Below are positions 7,759 through 14,526 of a DNA stretch of 32,995 nt, one piece after another (within the stretch, counting starts at the first letter, position 1; each line of letters opens with the position of its first letter). The notes under the pieces are model-generated. The model saw only the letters and a list, made by a program, of their open reading frames with translations. It was not told the DNA's origin and did no database searches. The stretch lies in assembly GCA_964623925.1 (NCBI GenBank), contig CAZUVT010000004.1, positions 1 to 32,995 on the forward strand, read 5' to 3'. The DNA is from CATJXY01 sp964623925. Lineage in GTDB: Bacteria > Bacillota_I > Bacilli_A > Erysipelotrichales > Erysipelotrichaceae. Position numbers and translations under genes: made by a program.

Positions 7759-9330
7759 ATGAGTAAAAAACCAGTTGTGCTGGTAGTTATGGATGGTGTC
7801 GGAATGACTGAAAAAGATAACGGGAATGCCGTTCTACATGCTTATACACCAAACTTGGATAACTACTTAGCAAATTATCCGCATACAACAATTAAAGCTC
7901 ATGGAAGTGCAGTCGGACTTCCAACTGATGATGATATGGGAAATTCTGAAGTTGGCCATAATGCATTGGGATGTGGACAGATCTACAGTCAGGGAGCAAA
8001 ATTAGTCAATGAATCAATCGATTCTAAATCAATTTATGATTCTGAAACATGGAAAGAGCTCGTCAAAAATGCAGAAGGACATACTTTACACTTCTTGGGA
8101 CTTTTGTCAGATGGAAATGTTCACAGTCATATCCGTCATTTATTGGCAATGCTGGAAGAAGCAAAAGAAGAAGGCGTTAAAAATGTGCGCATTCATGTCT
8201 TGATGGATGGAAGAGATGTGCCTGAAACATCCGGATTGATCTACATTGATCAGCTGGAAGAGAAACTTGCTGAATTGAACGATGGAAATTTCTGCGCCAA
8301 GATTGCCAGCGGCGGCGGACGTATGCAGATCACAATGGATCGCTATGAAGCAGATTGGGCTATGGTCGAAAGAGGATGGAAGATTCATGTTCTTGGAGAA
8401 GGAAGACAGTTTGCCTCTGCGAAAGAAGCGATTGAAACGTATCGTGCTGAACTTGGCGTTAATGATCAGAATCTTCCGGGATTTGTTATCGCTGAAAATG
8501 GTAAGCCGGTCGGAACGATTGAAGATGGCGACAGTGTCATTCTGTTTAACTTCCGTGGAGACCGTGCATTGGAAATCTCACGTGCATTTGAAACAGAAAG
8601 TTTTGATAAATTTGATCGTGTACGTTTCCCGCATGTTACTTATGCAGGAATGCTTCAGTATGACGGCGATCTGAAGATCCCGACAAAGTATTTGGTAAGC
8701 CCTCCGCATATTACCAATACGATGTCTGAATACTTTGTTTCAAAAGGATTAAAACAATATGCCATCTCTGAAACACAAAAATTCGGACATGTCACTTATT
8801 TCTGGAATGGTAACAGAAGTGAAAAGTTCTCTGATGAATTGGAAACCTGGGTTGAAATTCAATCGGATGTCGTTCCGTTTGATGAGCGCCCTTGGATGAA
8901 AGCAGCAGAAGTGACCGATGAGTTGGTGGCAGCGCTTGAAGCGAATGATTATGACTTCTATCGTGTTAACTTCCCGAACGGAGATATGGTTGGACATACC
9001 GGAAACTATGAAGCAACCATCATTGGAGTTGAAACTGTCGATCTATGCTTGAAGCGTATTAAGGATGCCTGTGATAAGATCGGAGCAATCCTTTTGGTTA
9101 CAGCCGATCATGGAAATGCCGATGAAATGCTTGAAAAGAAAAAGAAACCGACAGATCCGGATAAACCAAAAACTTCTCATACTTTGAACAAGGTTCCATT
9201 CATCGTTATGAATGCGGATGTTCAAATGAAAGAAGGAGAATTCGGCTTAAGTAATGTTGCGGCAACGGTTGCAGAATTGCTGGGAGTCGATGTTCCGGAA
9301 TGCTGGAACGAAAGCTTGATCGTTAAATAA
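7759..9330 (+). CDS. gpmI: 2,3-bisphosphoglycerate-independent phosphoglycerate mutase
   Basis: GpmI interconverts 3- and 2-phosphoglycerate in glycolysis without a bisphosphoglycerate cofactor, using two manganese ions and a serine that is transiently phosphorylated. The protein opens with VVMDGVGM, whose Asp12 is a metal ligand. S63 in MGNSEVGHNALG is the catalytic serine, and VTADHGNADEM near the C-terminus supplies further metal ligands. The 523 residues are full length (usual 505-520). The start has the ribosome site AAGGAGG. The gene is monocistronic with its own promoter and terminator, unlike organisms where it sits in a gapA-pgk-tpiA-gpmI-eno cluster. Confidence 0.97.
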   Translation: MSKKPVVLVVMDGVGMTEKDNGNAVLHAYTPNLDNYLANYPHTTIKAHGSAVGLPTDDDMGNSEVGHNALGCGQIYSQGAKLVNESIDSKSIYDSETWKELVKNAEGHTLHFLGLLSDGNVHSHIRHLLAMLEEAKEEGVKNVRIHVLMDGRDVPETSGLIYIDQLEEKLAELNDGNFCAKIASGGGRMQITMDRYEADWAMVERGWKIHVLGEGRQFASAKEAIETYRAELGVNDQNLPGFVIAENGKPVGTIEDGDSVILFNFRGDRALEISRAFETESFDKFDRVRFPHVTYAGMLQYDGDLKIPTKYLVSPPHITNTMSEYFVSKGLKQYAISETQKFGHVTYFWNGNRSEKFSDELETWVEIQSDVVPFDERPWMKAAEVTDELVAALEANDYDFYRVNFPNGDMVGHTGNYEATIIGVETVDLCLKRIKDACDKIGAILLVTADHGNADEMLEKKKKPTDPDKPKTSHTLNKVPFIVMNADVQMKEGEFGLSNVAATVAELLGVDVPECWNESLIVK

Positions 9331-9334
9331 AAAT

Positions 9335-9376
9335 AAAAGTCCTCAATCATGGAAATCTGTGATCAAGGACTTTTTT
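9335..9376 (+). terminator. gpmI intrinsic terminator
   Basis: AAAAGTCCT pairs with AGGACTTTT, extended by ATCA/TGAT across a short internal loop, and is followed by a run of T. It starts 5 bases after the stop. Confidence 0.8.
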
Positions 9377-9382
9377 ATTATC

Positions 9383-9403
9383 AAAAAAGAGCTTTTCAGC
9401 TCT
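9383..9403 (-). terminator. queT intrinsic terminator
   Basis: Read on the minus strand, arms AGAGCT/AGCTCT close a GAAA tetraloop and are followed by six T. It lies about 55 bases past the queT stop. Confidence 0.75.
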
Positions 9404-9458
9404 AATGCAATCCTATTTAATAATACTTTTTAACATTAATAATAATAGTTATCATTAT

Positions 9459-9986
9459 TTATTTAATGAGTTTGTTGAATAAATCATTCTTTTCCAAGTG
9501 CAGGGTCAGCGGAATTCCAAGGACAAAGCAGGCAAGAAACTCACCGATTCCCACTTGTGCACCCATCAGCACCCATCCACTAAGCAACGCCTCGGGCATG
9601 AGCAACCAGGCTAATTCAAAACCGATGATCACAGCATTGAATAAGACCGGCATGAGGGCAGAAAGAACAGGAATGTTTTTAATTCTTATATTGCGAAGTT
9701 TATAAGTCATAAAAGCTGCCATCAGTGTTGCGGCAGTACCGAAGAAGATATCGACGATTCCGATTCCATTCAGACCGAACAGTACACCGACCAGGTTGGC
9801 GATGAAGCACCCGAGGGTGACTCCCCATATTGCGTTTGGAAACAGGATCGGAAGCAAAGTCAAAGCTTCAGAGATCCTGATCTGGATTTCCCCGAATGAC
9901 AGCGGGGCGAGAGCTAAAGTCAATGCTGCATAGATTGCCGCAATCATTGCCATGATGCATAGCTCTACTAATTTTCTGTTGTTCAT
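9459..9986 (-). CDS. queT: QueT-family queuosine precursor transporter (ECF S-component)
   Basis: QueT is the substrate-binding membrane subunit of an energy-coupling-factor transporter for a queuosine precursor (preQ1 or preQ0), used for tRNA queuosine. The 175 residues are strongly hydrophobic with about five to six segments. The conserved start ELCIMAMIAAIYAALTL, followed by SFGEIQIRISEALTLLPI and the block GCFIANLV, is typical of the QueT/COG4708 family. The energising subunits (EcfA, EcfA', EcfT) are not in the window, as usual for group II ECF systems that share one module. The assignment is reinforced by a preQ1-I riboswitch directly upstream. The ribosome site AAAGGA lies 10 bases before the ATG. 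Confidence 0.95.
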   Translation of the reverse strand: MNNRKLVELCIMAMIAAIYAALTLALAPLSFGEIQIRISEALTLLPILFPNAIWGVTLGCFIANLVGVLFGLNGIGIVDIFFGTAATLMAAFMTYKLRNIRIKNIPVLSALMPVLFNAVIIGFELAWLLMPEALLSGWVLMGAQVGIGEFLACFVLGIPLTLHLEKNDLFNKLIK

Positions 9987-10000
9987 TTTTAAAAATTCCT

Positions 10001-10040
10001 TTCGTGTTTTGTTTAATAAGTCAGGGGATTGCGACTGACT
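10001..10040 (-). promoter_or_regulatory. preQ1-I riboswitch controlling queT
   Basis: On the minus strand, AGTCAG (10035-10040) pairs with CTGACT (10019-10024) as P1 around the loop TCGCAATCCC. An A-rich tail TTATTAAACAAAACACGA follows. This closely parallels the short preQ1-I aptamer of Thermoanaerobacter tengcongensis, which has a TCGCA loop start and an AACAAAACAAGG tail. The loop TCG can pair with CGA in the tail to make the H-type pseudoknot (P2). The tail runs straight into the ribosome site AAAGGA (9997-10002), so ligand binding would be expected to hide it: translational OFF control of queT. Confidence 0.9.
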
Positions 10041-10180
10041 GTGTTTCCTTAAGAAACAAAAACATTATACAACCATTTTGTCAATTTGCAAGATTCAAGT
10101 GAAATTGTCGGCTTCATATTAAGAAAGGAATCTGGGAATAAGAAGCATAAATAAATCGAACACATAGTTGCGTCGTGCCA

Positions 10181-10201
10181 TTATAAAAGTGTCTTTTATA
10201 A
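10181..10201. repeat. 9-base inverted repeat upstream of the FMN-binding lipoprotein promoter
   Basis: Arms TTATAAAAG and CTTTTATAA are perfect and separated by TGT. They end 9 bases before the -35 box at 10210. This could be an operator, though the AT-rich content lowers its significance. Confidence 0.45.
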
Positions 10202-10209
10202 AAAGAATA

Positions 10210-10238
10210 TTGAAAACATGTTTGAAATAGATTATACT
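10210..10238 (+). promoter_or_regulatory. promoter of the FMN-binding lipoprotein gene
   Basis: TTGAAA (10210-10215) and TATACT (10233-10238) have the ideal 17-base spacing. The ATG is 31 bases downstream, with the ribosome site GGAGG between. Confidence 0.75.
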
Positions 10239-10268
10239 AGTAATACAATTTAGAACGGAGGAAAAAAT

Positions 10269-10646
10269 ATGAAAAAATTATTGATGATCGCAGCTGCTTT
10301 GCTTTTGGTAATTTCTGCTGCAGCATGTGGATCAAAAGAACCGGAAAAAGAAGCAGATGATTCAAAATACACAGATGGTACTTTTGAAGGAACATCAACA
10401 GTCAAGGGATTCCATTCAGACAGCATCAGCGTTACAGTAACAGTTGCTGAAGGAAAGATCACCGCAGTAGAAGTCGGAGAAAATGAAGAAACAGAAGGAA
10501 TCGGCGGAGCTGCTATGGATACTCTTGGCGGAAAAGTTGTTGAAGCTCAGGGTACAGAAGGTGTAGATAAGGTTGCAGGTGCAACATACAGTTCTGAAGC
10601 TTACTTGGAAGCTGTTAACGACGCTTTGACAAAAGCTGCTAAATAA
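10269..10646 (+). CDS. FMN-binding domain lipoprotein (covalently flavinylated type)
   Basis: This 125-residue protein has a lipoprotein signal peptide (hydrophobic residues 4-19, lipobox AAAC with Cys20), so it should be anchored on the outer face of the membrane. An acidic spacer follows, then one FMN-bind domain (about 34-122). The segment DKVAGATYSS (100-109) matches the flavinylation motif of NqrC/RnfG/PplA-type domains, where ApbE attaches FMN to a threonine, here probably Thr106. Such proteins carry electrons outside the membrane, as PplA does in Listeria flavin-based extracellular electron transfer. No ApbE or electron-input gene is adjacent, and the gene has its own promoter and terminator. 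The domain is clear; the pathway is inferred. Confidence 0.9.
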   Translation: MKKLLMIAAALLLVISAAACGSKEPEKEADDSKYTDGTFEGTSTVKGFHSDSISVTVTVAEGKITAVEVGENEETEGIGGAAMDTLGGKVVEAQGTEGVDKVAGATYSSEAYLEAVNDALTKAAK

Positions 10647-10671
10647 TAAGTTGATTATTTAACTGAAAAAC

Positions 10672-10708
10672 AAAAATCATATTTCATTGATTTGAAATAT
10701 GATTTTTT
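10672..10708. terminator. bidirectional terminator
   Basis: Perfect 15-base arms AAAAATCATATTTCA/TGAAATATGATTTTT around TTGATT-type loop bases, with A/T tails on both sides. It serves the FMN-binding gene and the convergent acetyltransferase gene. Confidence 0.85.
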
Positions 10709-10718
10709 ATATTGACTC

Positions 10719-11168
10719 TTAATCGGACATAACCTCCATCACATACTTAGTCAGAAAGATTCCTCTCCGTTCAACCTGCTGCTCCTTCACAACATAAAAT
10801 CCGTTCTTTTCAAAAAAAGGTTTTGCAGTAATAGAGGCATGAGTGACAAGACGTCCTTTATGGATTTTTTTTAATTCTTTCATTAATGAAGAAGCAATAC
10901 CTTTCCTCTGATAGTCCTTATGAACATAAAATCGATTAATGAGCCCATGATCATCTATATCTGAGAAACCGACGATTTGATTATCTTCGATTGCAACGAG
11001 ACAGTAATGTTCCATTAAAGATTGATTCCACTGTATCAGATCGATATTGGAAGTCCATACGTTTAACTGTTCTTCAGTATAATCACGAGCATTGACAGTA
11101 TGAATGGTATTATAGAATAATTCTGCAATTTCTTTACAGTCCGATTGAACATATCTGCGAATAATCAT
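10719..11168 (-). CDS. GNAT-family N-acetyltransferase
   Basis: This 149-residue single-domain GNAT acetyltransferase moves acetyl from acetyl-CoA to an amine on an unknown substrate. The acetyl-CoA loop is HKDYQRKGIASSLMKEL, preceded by the beta-strand IEDNQIVGFSDID and followed by VTHASITAKPFFEKNGFYVVKEQ, the usual last third of the fold. An upstream in-frame ATG at 11210 exists. The ATG at 11168 is preferred because AAAGGAGG stands 8 bases before it and the family normally begins MIIRRY. The gene diverges from the histidine phosphatase gene and has its own terminator. Confidence 0.88.
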   Translation of the reverse strand: MIIRRYVQSDCKEIAELFYNTIHTVNARDYTEEQLNVWTSNIDLIQWNQSLMEHYCLVAIEDNQIVGFSDIDDHGLINRFYVHKDYQRKGIASSLMKELKKIHKGRLVTHASITAKPFFEKNGFYVVKEQQVERRGIFLTKYVMEVMSD

Positions 11169-11321
11169 TGTTATATCCTCCTTTTTAAAATCTACAGAAG
11201 AGTTTATCATAAATCAACATAATTTGATAAGTCCTATATTGAATAAAAAATTATATAGAAAATAAGAATAGGTCGGCTATGTAAACAAAAAGCTTTATAT
11301 ATAGGAAAGTAACTATATAAA

Positions 11322-11340
11322 TATAACGATAATCATTATT
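11322..11340. promoter_or_regulatory. Fur-family-like operator
   Basis: The 19 bases match 16 of 19 positions of the classical Fur box. The centre is GATAAT-C-ATTAT, the dyad used by Fur, Zur and PerR in Firmicutes. It lies between divergent genes, 46 bases before a -35 box. The AT-rich context means chance cannot be excluded. Confidence 0.45.
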
Positions 11341-11387
11341 GTTTTGCATTTTTAAATTCTGTATGAAATAGAATTAAACAAAAAATG

Positions 11388-11416
11388 TTGAAAAAAAACA
11401 GAAAATACTCGATACT
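11388..11416 (+). promoter_or_regulatory. promoter of the histidine phosphatase gene
   Basis: TTGAAA (11388-11393) and GATACT (11411-11416) are 17 bases apart. Perfect arms AAATACTC (11403-11410) and GAGTATTT (11433-11440) flank the -10 box, suggesting an operator. The leader is about 70 bases long. Confidence 0.5.
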
Positions 11417-11492
11417 ATAAGTAAAGTACTGTGAGTATTTGAATAAAGAATTATTGAAATCAGGGATGACACAGAAAAGGTAGGAGAAAAAT

Positions 11493-12263
11493 ATGAGAAT
11501 TTTAATTATCCGTCATGCGGAACCGGATTATGAACATGATTCGCTGACTGAAAAAGGCATTTTGGAGGCAAAGGCTTTGGCTGAGTATGCAGAAAATCTG
11601 AAGATTGATGACTGTTATGTATCGCCGCTTGGTAGAGCACAAAAAACTGCTTCCTATACATGCGAGAAATTAGGAAAGAGTGCAGAAACGAAGGAATGGC
11701 TTCAAGAGTTTATTTCTTATGTGGATTTAACAAAATATAAAGATATAGAAGAAGCTTATCATAAGCATGTGGAAACAGAAGAAATCCGTCATCGTCATGC
11801 CATATGGGATATCGTTCCTGCTTATTTTGCGAAACATCCGGAATGCTTGGATAAAGACAGATGGTATCAGACAGATGTCGTTCGTTATTCTGATACCAAG
11901 GAACATTATGATCAAGTGATGAAAGAGTTGGATAGATTGCTGGAGAGCTATGGCTATATCCGTGAGGGAACGCTTTACCGGGTGGAAAAATCAAGCGAGA
12001 AAACGATCGCGCTATTTTGCCATTTAGGAGTCGGATTTGCTTTGCTGTCTCACTTAATGAATGTCTCTCCTTTTGTCTTGTGGCAGTCTGCATGTATGCT
12101 TCCTTCAGCAGTGAGTGAAATCGTAACAGAAGAAAGAGAACAAGGAATCGCCAGTTTCAGAATGCTGCGTATGGGGGACATCTCTCATCTTGCAAAAGCA
12201 GATATAGAACCTTCATTCAAAGGTCGCTATTGCGAAACTTTCGATAGTCCAAAAATGCATTAG
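11493..12263 (+). CDS. histidine phosphatase family protein
   Basis: This is a phosphoglycerate-mutase-like phosphatase of 256 residues. Residues 3-11 (ILIIRHAEP) hold the RH motif with catalytic His8, and SPLGRAQKTA (44-53) carries the second conserved arginine region. H177 in LFCHLGVG is the proton-donor-side histidine. There is a long insertion (about 75-160) between the two halves, rich in H and E, so it is longer than typical cofactor-dependent mutases (about 200-230). No signal peptide. The substrate is unknown; a sugar phosphate or nucleotide is likely. The ribosome site AGGTAGGAG supports the start. It is monocistronic. Confidence 0.85.
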   Translation: MRILIIRHAEPDYEHDSLTEKGILEAKALAEYAENLKIDDCYVSPLGRAQKTASYTCEKLGKSAETKEWLQEFISYVDLTKYKDIEEAYHKHVETEEIRHRHAIWDIVPAYFAKHPECLDKDRWYQTDVVRYSDTKEHYDQVMKELDRLLESYGYIREGTLYRVEKSSEKTIALFCHLGVGFALLSHLMNVSPFVLWQSACMLPSAVSEIVTEEREQGIASFRMLRMGDISHLAKADIEPSFKGRYCETFDSPKMH

Positions 12264-12312
12264 AAAAATACCGGATAATCAAAATTACAATTCATTCTTT
12301 CAAATCATCCCT

Positions 12313-12346
12313 ATTAACAAATCGAAAAAACATTGAATTTGTTAAT
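12313..12346 (+). terminator. possible terminator of the histidine phosphatase gene
   Basis: Perfect 10-base arms ATTAACAAAT/ATTTGTTAAT have a 14-base loop and are followed by a weak T-tail. Its position 50 bases after the stop fits a weak terminator. Confidence 0.45.
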
Positions 12347-12639
12347 TTAATGCTTGGAGTTGGCTATAAGAAATGATAGAATAATATCAATAATGACTTA
12401 TATATTTTAAAAAGTGACATATGGTTCGAAATAAAAATTAATTTTTAAATTGAAGGAATCAGGTTAAAAAAGAGAAATCAAGAAAAGAGTGAATTATATT
12501 GATTTGATTAAGGATCCGATAAAATAATCTGTAATACATAAAAAAGATTTAAATTGTTTGCGTTTGAATTGTTTGAGAAAAAAAATAAAAAAAAGAGGAC
12601 GCTTGACATAATAAGCTAGATTTCGACAAAGGAATACTC

Positions 12640-12650
12640 TTACAATGTAA
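12640..12650. promoter_or_regulatory. small palindrome before the AT-hook gene
   Basis: TTACAATGTAA is a perfect 5-1-5 dyad 29 bases before the ATG and overlaps the likely promoter or start region. It resembles BlaI/CopY sites (TACAnnTGTA) but has a one-base centre, so the binder is unknown. Confidence 0.35.
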
Positions 12651-12679
12651 ACATAACAAATCAGGAAAGAGAGGTATTT

Positions 12680-13369
12680 ATGAAAGGACCAGGTATTAAG
12701 ACTTATATTTCAGTATTGGAAGCAAAAAAACAAGAAGCATTAAAACAAGGGGCAGAATTTCTGGAGGTTTCATCAAAGGAAGTTCATACTGAGGTTTCAC
12801 CAAATCATGCCACTATGCCGACATGTTGTCAGGCTATGTATAAGCTTCTTTTAGAAGGAGATGAGATCATCCGTAAACCGAAGGGACAGACAGGCTTCGG
12901 ATCGCGATTGGTTGTTCGATATTATCTTCAGGATATGAACGAAAGAGCTCAGATGTATCCGGCAAAGAAACGAGGTCGTCCGGCGAAGAGCGAAGAAGAA
13001 AAAAGAATGAGCCGATTACTTAAAACAAATCGCACGACACAGGATCTCGTTAATGTGGTCAATGCATGGCTGAATGAACGCGGATGGGAAACAACGATTT
13101 GTGACAACAAGATCGAAGCAATGCAGAGTGGATACAAGTGGATCATTGATGTTCATGGATCAAAAAGAGGAAGAAAACAACCGCTTCCGGTGAAGTTGAA
13201 TGCGATTTTAAATGAAATCAATGATGATAATGCGCATTACAGTGTCGCTTTTAATGACTCTAGCCAGTATCGCAAACAATGGAGCGAAGTTCCGAGAGTC
13301 GTGAAAACGCGCCTGAATGTCAGTGTACTTTTGGCGGACAAGAGCGGAAAGATTCAAGAAGTAAAATAG
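12680..13369 (+). CDS. AT-hook protein with endonuclease-like C-terminal domain, function unknown
   Basis: I do not recognise a named family for this 229-residue protein. Residues 96-104 (KKRGRPAKS) are a textbook AT-hook, a minor-groove DNA-binding motif, and a second basic patch KRGRK lies at 162-166. The N-terminal domain (about 25-85) is small and mixed, possibly a wing-type DNA-binding fold. The C-terminal part (about 120-229) has the layout WIIDVHG, then HYSVAFNDSSQYRKQW, then VPRVVKTRLNVSVLLAD. This recalls restriction-endonuclease-like proteins (ExKG, then AlPd..rY, then vP..v..RLgl.vllV). The expected ExK appears as D157-V-H159, so it may be inactive. The ribosome site GAAAGAGAGG supports the start. 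It is monocistronic with a strong terminator. Confidence 0.75.
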   Translation: MKGPGIKTYISVLEAKKQEALKQGAEFLEVSSKEVHTEVSPNHATMPTCCQAMYKLLLEGDEIIRKPKGQTGFGSRLVVRYYLQDMNERAQMYPAKKRGRPAKSEEEKRMSRLLKTNRTTQDLVNVVNAWLNERGWETTICDNKIEAMQSGYKWIIDVHGSKRGRKQPLPVKLNAILNEINDDNAHYSVAFNDSSQYRKQWSEVPRVVKTRLNVSVLLADKSGKIQEVK

Positions 13370-13373
13370 AAAT

Positions 13374-13415
13374 GAAAAAGTCCTCTTCTCGATTTTTGAA
13401 AAGAGGACTTTCTTG
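13374..13415. terminator. bidirectional terminator
   Basis: Arms AAAGTCCTCTT/AAGAGGACTTT (13377-13387, 13401-13411) have A/T tails on both sides. It ends the AT-hook gene and can also serve the convergent YigZ gene. Confidence 0.85.
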
Positions 13416-13512
13416 TTGGCTGGATTTTTCTGGAGAATTTATCATTTAAAAAATAAGCCCTCTATATAATATTGATTCAGAAATCCGGATATAAAGAAAG
13501 CTTTTTGATTTG

Positions 13513-14124
13513 TTATTCATCCATTTCCTTATCAACAGTGTAAGTACCAATCAAGACACATGGGATTTTCCCTTTTCCCAGTTCGCTTATCTCTTGATCG
13601 ATGTCCTGTTGTTCGCATTGGAAGAGATAGGTTACTTTTTCCCCATAGTCTTTATTGAGGATATCCGCTTTTTCCTTTAAGAAATAATCCATTTTGCCGA
13701 TCATATCATAATCAAATGTGATCTGATAACGATGCACATTGACCGTTTTCAGTTTCGGAGCGATCTTCAGCGTCTCCGATACACTTTTGGAAAAGGCGCG
13801 GATCAAGCCTCCGGCTCCCAATTTTATGCCCCCGAAATAACGGACTGTAACCGCGCAGATGTTTTGGATCTGACTGTTTTTTAAGACTTCCAGCATAGGA
13901 ACACCGGCAGTTCCGCTCGGTTCGCCGCCGTCATTGGAACGCTGCAATTCATTGTTTTTCTGAGCGATATAAGCATAAGCGATGGTAGAGGCATCCGGAT
14001 GGAGCTTTCGTATCGAATAAATATAATCCTTGGCACTCTGCTCGTCTTCGATCCGATTCACATAACAGATAAACCGGCTTTTATTAATTACGATTTCATG
14101 AGAAGTTTCACATTTTAGGTGCAT
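13513..14124 (-). CDS. IMPACT/YigZ family protein
   Basis: This 203-residue member of the YigZ/IMPACT (UPF0029) family is a soluble protein with an N-terminal ribosomal-S5-like domain and a C-terminal ferredoxin-like domain. The family's diagnostic segments are clear: NKSRFICYVNRI, then DGGEPSGTAGVPMLEVL, then VRYFGGIKLGAGGLIRAF. The eukaryotic homologue IMPACT regulates Gcn2; the bacterial role is not settled, though ribosome association has been suggested. Length matches the family (about 200). AAGGAG on the minus strand supports the start at 14124. It stands alone, divergent from the large surface operon. Confidence 0.93.
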   Translation of the reverse strand: MHLKCETSHEIVINKSRFICYVNRIEDEQSAKDYIYSIRKLHPDASTIAYAYIAQKNNELQRSNDGGEPSGTAGVPMLEVLKNSQIQNICAVTVRYFGGIKLGAGGLIRAFSKSVSETLKIAPKLKTVNVHRYQITFDYDMIGKMDYFLKEKADILNKDYGEKVTYLFQCEQQDIDQEISELGKGKIPCVLIGTYTVDKEMDE

Positions 14125-14179
14125 AGTTATTTCTCCTTATCTCTATTGTATAATATAATGATTATAGAAGAAAGCTTTT

Positions 14180-14296
14180 TAAATTCACAATTTCATTCAT
14201 TTTGAATATAATGAATGAGTTCGATCGCTTTGTTCGAAAAAATAAAGATCCCGTCCGCCTTATTAAGAGAAAGATAATTTAAAAATTGTGAATTTA
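14180..14296. repeat. long-range inverted repeat with nested hairpin
   Basis: AAATTCACAATTT (14181-14193) is exactly repeated in inverted form at 14283-14295, with one more pair outside (14180/14296). Inside it are perfect 9-base arms TCATTCATT/AATGAATGA (14193-14201, 14210-14218). The region lies between the divergent YigZ gene and the surface operon and has no credible ORF. It could be a small RNA, a leader structure or a recombination scar. Confidence 0.55.
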
Positions 14297-14403
14297 TACA
14301 GAGCTGATAGGGAAAATTCATATAGCGAAAAGGATTACTATAAAAAGGAGGAAAAATCTGGGAATGATTCCTATAAATTATCAAAAAGTGAAAAAATGAA
14401 AGA

Positions 14404-14431
14404 GTTTGAGAAAGAAAATGCATGCTATAAT
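14404..14431 (+). promoter_or_regulatory. extended -10 promoter of the surface-fibre operon
   Basis: TGC followed by TATAAT (14423-14431) is a perfect extended -10. The -35 region is weak (GTTTGA at 14404, 16 bases upstream). It would give a leader of about 90 bases before the first gene. The region 14125-14526 otherwise holds only the inverted repeats and no supported gene. Confidence 0.55.
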
Positions 14432-14526
14432 ATGGAAAAGCAAAGATTAGTAAGCTTTTATTCTAATCGCTCCATTGTACTAATAAATAAAATAACCAAA
14501 AGATAAAAGGAAAGGGAGGAAGAATC

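Larger units (their letters stand above)
11169..11492. other. divergent intergenic region with regulatory sites
   Basis: This 324-base stretch has no credible ORF. It carries the promoter of the acetyltransferase gene on the minus side, a Fur-like box at 11322-11340, and the promoter with an inverted repeat of the histidine phosphatase gene at 11388-11440. Confidence 0.5.
12264..12679. other. intergenic stretch without recognised gene
   Basis: This AT-rich region of 416 bases has no credible ORF. It holds the hairpin at 12313-12346, a 9-base direct repeat AATTGTTTG at 12552 and 12567, a TTGACA at 12603 without a well-placed -10 box, and the small palindrome at 12640-12650 before the next gene. 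Confidence 0.5.

Noticed and set aside
9441..9459. Fur-box-like sequence between gpmI and queT
   Set aside because: Matches only 14 of 19 positions and lies between convergent gene ends, where no promoter is expected.
11710..12093. 127-residue antisense ORF in the histidine phosphatase gene
   Set aside because: The plus strand has the RH and CHLG catalytic motifs; the antisense frame shows no family features.
12603..12608. perfect TTGACA before the AT-hook gene
   Set aside because: No acceptable -10 box at 16-18 bases spacing, so I did not call a promoter.
14193..14423. 76-residue minus-strand ORF in the same gap
   Set aside because: No convincing ribosome site; its hydrophobic, Phe/Tyr/Ile-rich composition is what AT-rich non-coding DNA gives.
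14288..14506. 72-residue ORF upstream of the surface operon (starts GTG)
   Set aside because: No ribosome site before the start, biased Lys/Glu/Ser composition, and it runs through the inverted repeat and the likely promoter.
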